Positions 59,500 to 64,000 of a DNA stretch of 64,000 nucleotides are shown here, piece by piece. A program made the position numbers and the translations under genes. The stretch spans positions 333,859-397,858 of the forward strand of contig VWZS01011036.1 of NCBI GenBank assembly GCA_013397075.1. Reading direction: 5' to 3'. Source of the stretch: Rhabdornis inornatus (taxonomy: Eukaryota > Chordata > Aves > Passeriformes > Rhabdornithidae). The number at the start of each line of letters is the position of its first letter. The stretch's first letter is position 1. Under the pieces are notes generated by a model, which was given only the letters and a program-made list of their open reading frames with translations, had not been told where the DNA came from and made no database searches.

Positions 59500-60730
59500 G
59501 TGTTTTCCGACTATTGCATAATAAGAACAACCCAATTTTCTGATCTGGATCCTGCAGGATTTTTTTTTTCCTTTAGACTATTTCTCTAAATCTCTGTCTG
59601 ACTCATCATATAATGTATCTCAGAAGCCTGTCTTCTTAAATTAAGTTGAACAGGCTGCTGAAGAGAGATGAATGACAAAACCAATATTTTCCACTTCCAA
59701 AATAACTCAGGTTGTATTATATATTTACCATCCAAACCTTGCTTTCCACTTTTTACCATGTAGTCACTTTTCTAAAGAACAGATGTATTGTCTTCTAGAA
59801 CTTCCTTTTCATATACAGACTTGTTAAATGCATATCTAAGAAACAGACCACGTTAATCCTTCAAGATCTGATATCACTATTAATAATCATTTGGTTATAG
59901 ATCCTTTTCCTAGGCTAAAGCCCCAGAAAAGCAAGACTTTTCAAAGAACTACAGAAGACAGACTTTGCCATAACAAAAGGCCAGGAGAACAGATGAAAAA
60001 TAAAGCACCCTTTGAAAGCTGTTTACTCAAGGATGCAAGATCATGAACATGACCAGCATAAAAATCAAGTTGTGTGTCTTCAGAGGATAGTAAGGAAGCA
60101 TGAATTGCTTTGGATATTTTTGGGTAGTGCACGTGCAGAGGAACAATCACAACAGAACAGCCACAGAAAAATGAGTTCAGCATTTTGCTGTTGTCTCTAC
60201 ATTTCCTTCCTGTCTCTTAGTTGCCCCTTAAACAATCAGGAGACAAGTTTAAGGGAACTGCTCTGAAAAACAGAGGCAATTTGTAAGCAGAGTTCCAGGC
60301 ATTTTCTCCCTTTTTTCACGTTGCACAATTCTGTGAGAAATAGTTATCCTTATCCTTGTATCCATATACATACCTCTCTCCTTCCATCACAGTTATATCT
60401 CCATATTCTGTCCCAAAAACAAGAGGTGGCTTGTGACAGTTTTGACTTCGCAGCTCCTCTATTTTGACTATTTTAACTATGGCTTTGCTTCACACACAGA
60501 AACATTTTCCCAGCAAACTCATCCTCCATGTCCCAGGAGAAAAACAGCAACATTGACCACACCGGGTTTTCTGTCATGGGCTAAATCAAACCATAGGTCA
60601 TTTTTACCCTTTGTGTCTCCTCCACCAGCTGTGCTGGCAGGTACCCAATCTACTCCCATGAGCTGGATCCCCTCCTCTCAGAAAAGATGCCTTCAGTGCA
60701 AGTGAGTCCTTAAGAGCCCCAGCTCAGCAG
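59500..60730. other. no gene seen
   Basis: No coding or repeat signature recognised. The 90-codon plus-strand frame at 60433-60705 has no motif. Confidence 0.4.
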
Positions 60731-60822
60731 GTTTTTTGGATTTTTTTTGTTTGTTAGGGGTTTTGTTGTTGTTGTTGTTGGGGATTTTGGATTTTGTTTT
60801 GGTTTCTTTTGGGGTCGTTTTC
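60731..60822 (+). repeat. T/G-rich low-complexity tract
   Basis: TTTTGG, GTT and TTTTGGGG units, including five GTT repeats near 60765. Similar in style to the tail at 9991-10153, but I could not identify a retroelement body next to it. Confidence 0.85.
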
Positions 60823-62730
60823 CCTTTCCCCTCTGTTCCACTTTTAACCATGTATTAACATGGTTCAGGTTCAAGACCTGAGCTTTACATCTCAAAAAAA
60901 GACAGCTTTTCTATAAAACAGAGCAATTAGCATCTCTCGAGAAGTCTAGGACTAAAATTCAATTAATGAAATCCATACTAAACAGTATGGATCTTTTTCT
61001 TGATAAAGTGAATCAAGTGACAGAACCATGCTGTCAATAGAAAGATTCAGGACATTTATACATAAAACTGACTAATAATAAAAACTGTTTCAGTTTCATG
61101 TTCTGATGCCAGCAGTGAGAGCTGGAATTCCAATTGCTCCTATCCTGAGTTCCATATTTCAATGTACTTTAGCTGATATCACTTCTCATTGTACTCTTAA
61201 TTTCCATTCCACAGAACTCTCTTAATTTTCAGCAATTAGTTGATGCAATTTTGCTCAAGCATTTCCATTTTTAGAATTCACATAAGTAACAAACCAAAAT
61301 ATGTGCTTACATAGTATTTTTTCCTAAAATATACTCCAAAAGAGAATATTGGGCACTTTGAAGTATCTTGTAAATGTTCACTGAGTGGATGAATATCTTA
61401 CTAAGAAGTTTCAGCTGACACTACATTTAGAAAATGAAGTATTTTCTTGAAAGCAAGAGTAAAATACATGCTGTTGATACCTAGGTTTGAGACTCAGACC
61501 TAACACTGAAAAGCCGTAAGAAAGTGTGATGGAAAATGCATTAAGCACAAGAGTGAAACCACCACGTTTGAAAAGCCACCTCCATGGCAGCCTTGACTAC
61601 TCACTTGTACAAGGCATATGCTAGTCTCAAAAGTACAAGTCTAATTGACCCAGAAGGATTTGCGGCTTGAATCCAACACCAATCAGGTGCTGGACATAGA
61701 AAAATTTCAGAAGTTATGAGACCTCACTGGAATTACTAAAGGAATTAGAACACGCTATTTTCAGTTGCAACTTACTGGAAAGATGGATTTTTTAGCCTAC
61801 AGAAACTCCATTTTAGTGCATCAATATACACAATCTTCCTGCAATGACATGCAGCAGGCTCCAGTGAGAGAAAACATTCAGAAATCTTCCCTTCACCACA
61901 ATATTCTTGCTTAACCGTCTCAAAAGGGAATAAAATAACCCTTGGTAGGTATGAAATTGTTCAGTTTTTGATTTAAAGCAGTATCTGGGAAACATCAGGA
62001 GGTCATGTATACCATTGGTAATATATAAAGTTTTACATCTTCCCAAAGGCCCTGGAGAGCATGCATAATTCACAAGGAAGATATATTCAATAAAATCTTC
62101 AAAGTCTTTTGCAAACAACACACAGCAAATAAGACTTTACTAGCTCCTTTTGTGTAATGCTCTCCTTCCCCTTGAAAATACTCTTCTCTGTATAATTTTT
62201 GATCCAATACTTCTGAGGTGTTGTTGTTGTTCTGCTACCTTCCCTAAAGAAATTACATATAAAGAATACCAGAGGATGCTTACTTGCAGCTACAATCTCA
62301 GCAAGAAATATACGCAACGAATTCACTGCTGAGAGATTTGTGTGATTCTAATCAGAAAATGTCATAATAAAATGTTTACAATGGAAAATGAAAAATCTTA
62401 GGCTTTTAAGAGCTGCAGGATGCGACATTTGACACTTGGCATAGCTAAATTTTTATTAATGTTTATGAATTATTCTACTGGAAAATGAATGATGGGCTAT
62501 AATAGTTTTTGTGTATATGTCACTATTCCCAGACAGCCTATGATGGAACTATTCATGTATAACAGTTAATACAGAAGAGCTGGAGTTTTCCTGCCTTGGT
62601 AGATGCTGGAGTTTTCAGAGGCAGACATTTGCTAATGCCCTTGGTATGCATCTGATTCCAGACATTGTCCAACTTCAGGGAGACAGAGCAGATGGAAGAC
62701 AGAGTTTAGGAAGAAATACATCAGAGATCT
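60823..62730. other. no gene seen
   Basis: AT-rich sequence. A 102-codon minus-strand frame (61813-62121) has no motif or splice context and is taken as chance. Confidence 0.4.
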
Positions 62731-62828
62731 AAAACAAAACAAAAATCAATCAACCAACCAACCAAACCTTCCACCACAAAAAAAACCCACAAAACAAAAA
62801 ACAAACAAATAAACAAAACAAAAAAAAA
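62731..62828. repeat. A/C-rich low-complexity tract
   Basis: AAAC, CAAC and CCAA units through most of 98 bases, with short poly(A) runs. On the minus strand this is T/G-rich, like the other two T/G tracts in the window. Confidence 0.9.
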
Positions 62829-64000
62829 TTAAAAAGTTTAAGACATCTCCATACAGCTCATCGTTCATGCACTGCAACTTGTAAGCACAGAAACGATCCC
62901 ATCAAACATCCCCACAGCAGTCAGGGCACCTTCAAACCACAGAGGGTGGGAAATCAAAAAGTTAAACAAAACAAAATGACAGAAGAAAAGTCAGTTCTGT
63001 GCTGCCACCTATTGCAGACCCTACCAGAGCAGCAGCAATGGGGCAGGATTAGTCATGGCCCACAAGGGAGAGAGGAAGAGAGCACAGCAGCACTCACATG
63101 TTGGAGTAGTTTCTGTTTCAGAGTGTGCTTTGGCTGAGTTGTGACTCACAAATTCCTCCAGAGCCACTGGCTGCCATGACCCTTACTAAACCTCTGTTTT
63201 GCTGGATCATTAAGCCATGGATAGCCTCCTGTTCCATAAGATAAATGGAACCTTTTTTATTCCCCTTTCTTTTCTCTAACTCCAGAGAGAGAAACAAACT
63301 ACAGCATACAGCTTAACTAAGGTTCCTCAGCAGAAACTTTTAAAAGAGGAAGTTAACAAATATAACAAATAAAACCACTTATTTATACAGCAAACTGTAT
63401 TTGCTGATAAAATTAATTGTTCCAGTATTCAGCTTCCCAACACAGAGATCAGAGTTCCCATTATGGATAACACTCTATTAAATAGAGTTGAATGGATCAC
63501 AATTTTACTTCCTGCTGGTCCTTTGGAAAGGCAAGTTGTTGCCAGAAAGTTTTTTATTTGATATGTGATAGCTCATCAGAACTTCTTTGGATTGCACCAA
63601 ATCCAAACGAACTTGTACTATTCCACCGCCATTATTTTCCTTCCATATTTGCAAAGTTAGAAGCTAACAGTGTTCACGGAGTGCTGCAAGAAGGGCTGTC
63701 TGAAGCTCACCCATTTTCTTTTCTTTGCCTTACTAAACATGGACACCTTGGGGATTAATTAGATAACAAAATCAAGAACAGTATCATACCTGGGAGACAA
63801 ATTCTGAGACACAGCTGCTTGCACCATGCTAAAAATTAACCTTTTAAAAACAGTAAGCCAGACAAAACATTTTCCTTTCCCAAACACTGGATTTGTCAGA
63901 CCTTCATCCTGTGTGTTCTTCCACTATTTATCATCCAGCAGCTTCAGTGATCAGTACTGGTTGCTTCTTCTTAATGTTTAAATGCTTCTGTAATGAAATG
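62829..64000. other. no gene seen
   Basis: AT-rich end of the window. No gene, LTR or CR1 signature recognised. Confidence 0.4.

Overview
This window looks like AT-rich vertebrate nuclear DNA from a bird, probably a passerine. The evidence is two degraded CR1 LINE 3' ends (34722-34775 on +, 40394-40465 on -) and many short retroviral LTRs of avian style. There are no long host coding frames and no bacterial-style gene packing. I see no complete host gene, so most of the window is intergenic or intronic. A few stretches have splice-site-like borders and an open frame and are listed as low-confidence exon-like segments.

The recognisable genes belong to two endogenous retroviruses, both on the minus strand. 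Provirus 1 (about 15992-23569) has a 5' LTR, a tRNA-Lys3-like primer site and broken gag, dUTPase/protease, RT, RNase H, integrase and env. Its pol and dUTPase resemble class II (betaretrovirus-like) elements, while its env TM carries a CX6CC motif. A 331-bp solo LTR with a perfect 6-bp target duplication sits inside its RNase H. Provirus 2 (44349-48910) is internally deleted. It has two 678-bp LTRs, a perfect CTGTAC duplication, a tRNA-Lys1,2-like primer site, a splice donor, a gag frame of about 539 codons broken by only two nonsense codons, a crumb of integrase joined to env TM pieces, and about 0.8 kb of unexplained sequence.

Layout: 1-3019 AT-rich, with a more GC-rich, conserved-looking block near 1150-1830; 3020-8238 a cluster of five LTRs; 9345-10172 a probable retroelement ending in a T/G tract with G-quadruplex potential; 10173-15840 nothing recognised; 15865-15991 an exon-like fragment abutting provirus 1; 15992-23569 provirus 1; 25328-25900, 37078-37370 and 42343-42673 further solo LTRs; 34722 and 40394 CR1 fragments; 44343-48916 provirus 2; 48917-64000 no gene seen, only low-complexity tracts.

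The most interesting points are the retained gag frame of provirus 2 against LTRs that differ at roughly one site in five, its rearranged interior, the mixed ancestry and nested insertion of provirus 1, and the exon-like sequence fused to the 3' LTR of provirus 1. All similarity statements are by eye; no database search was run.
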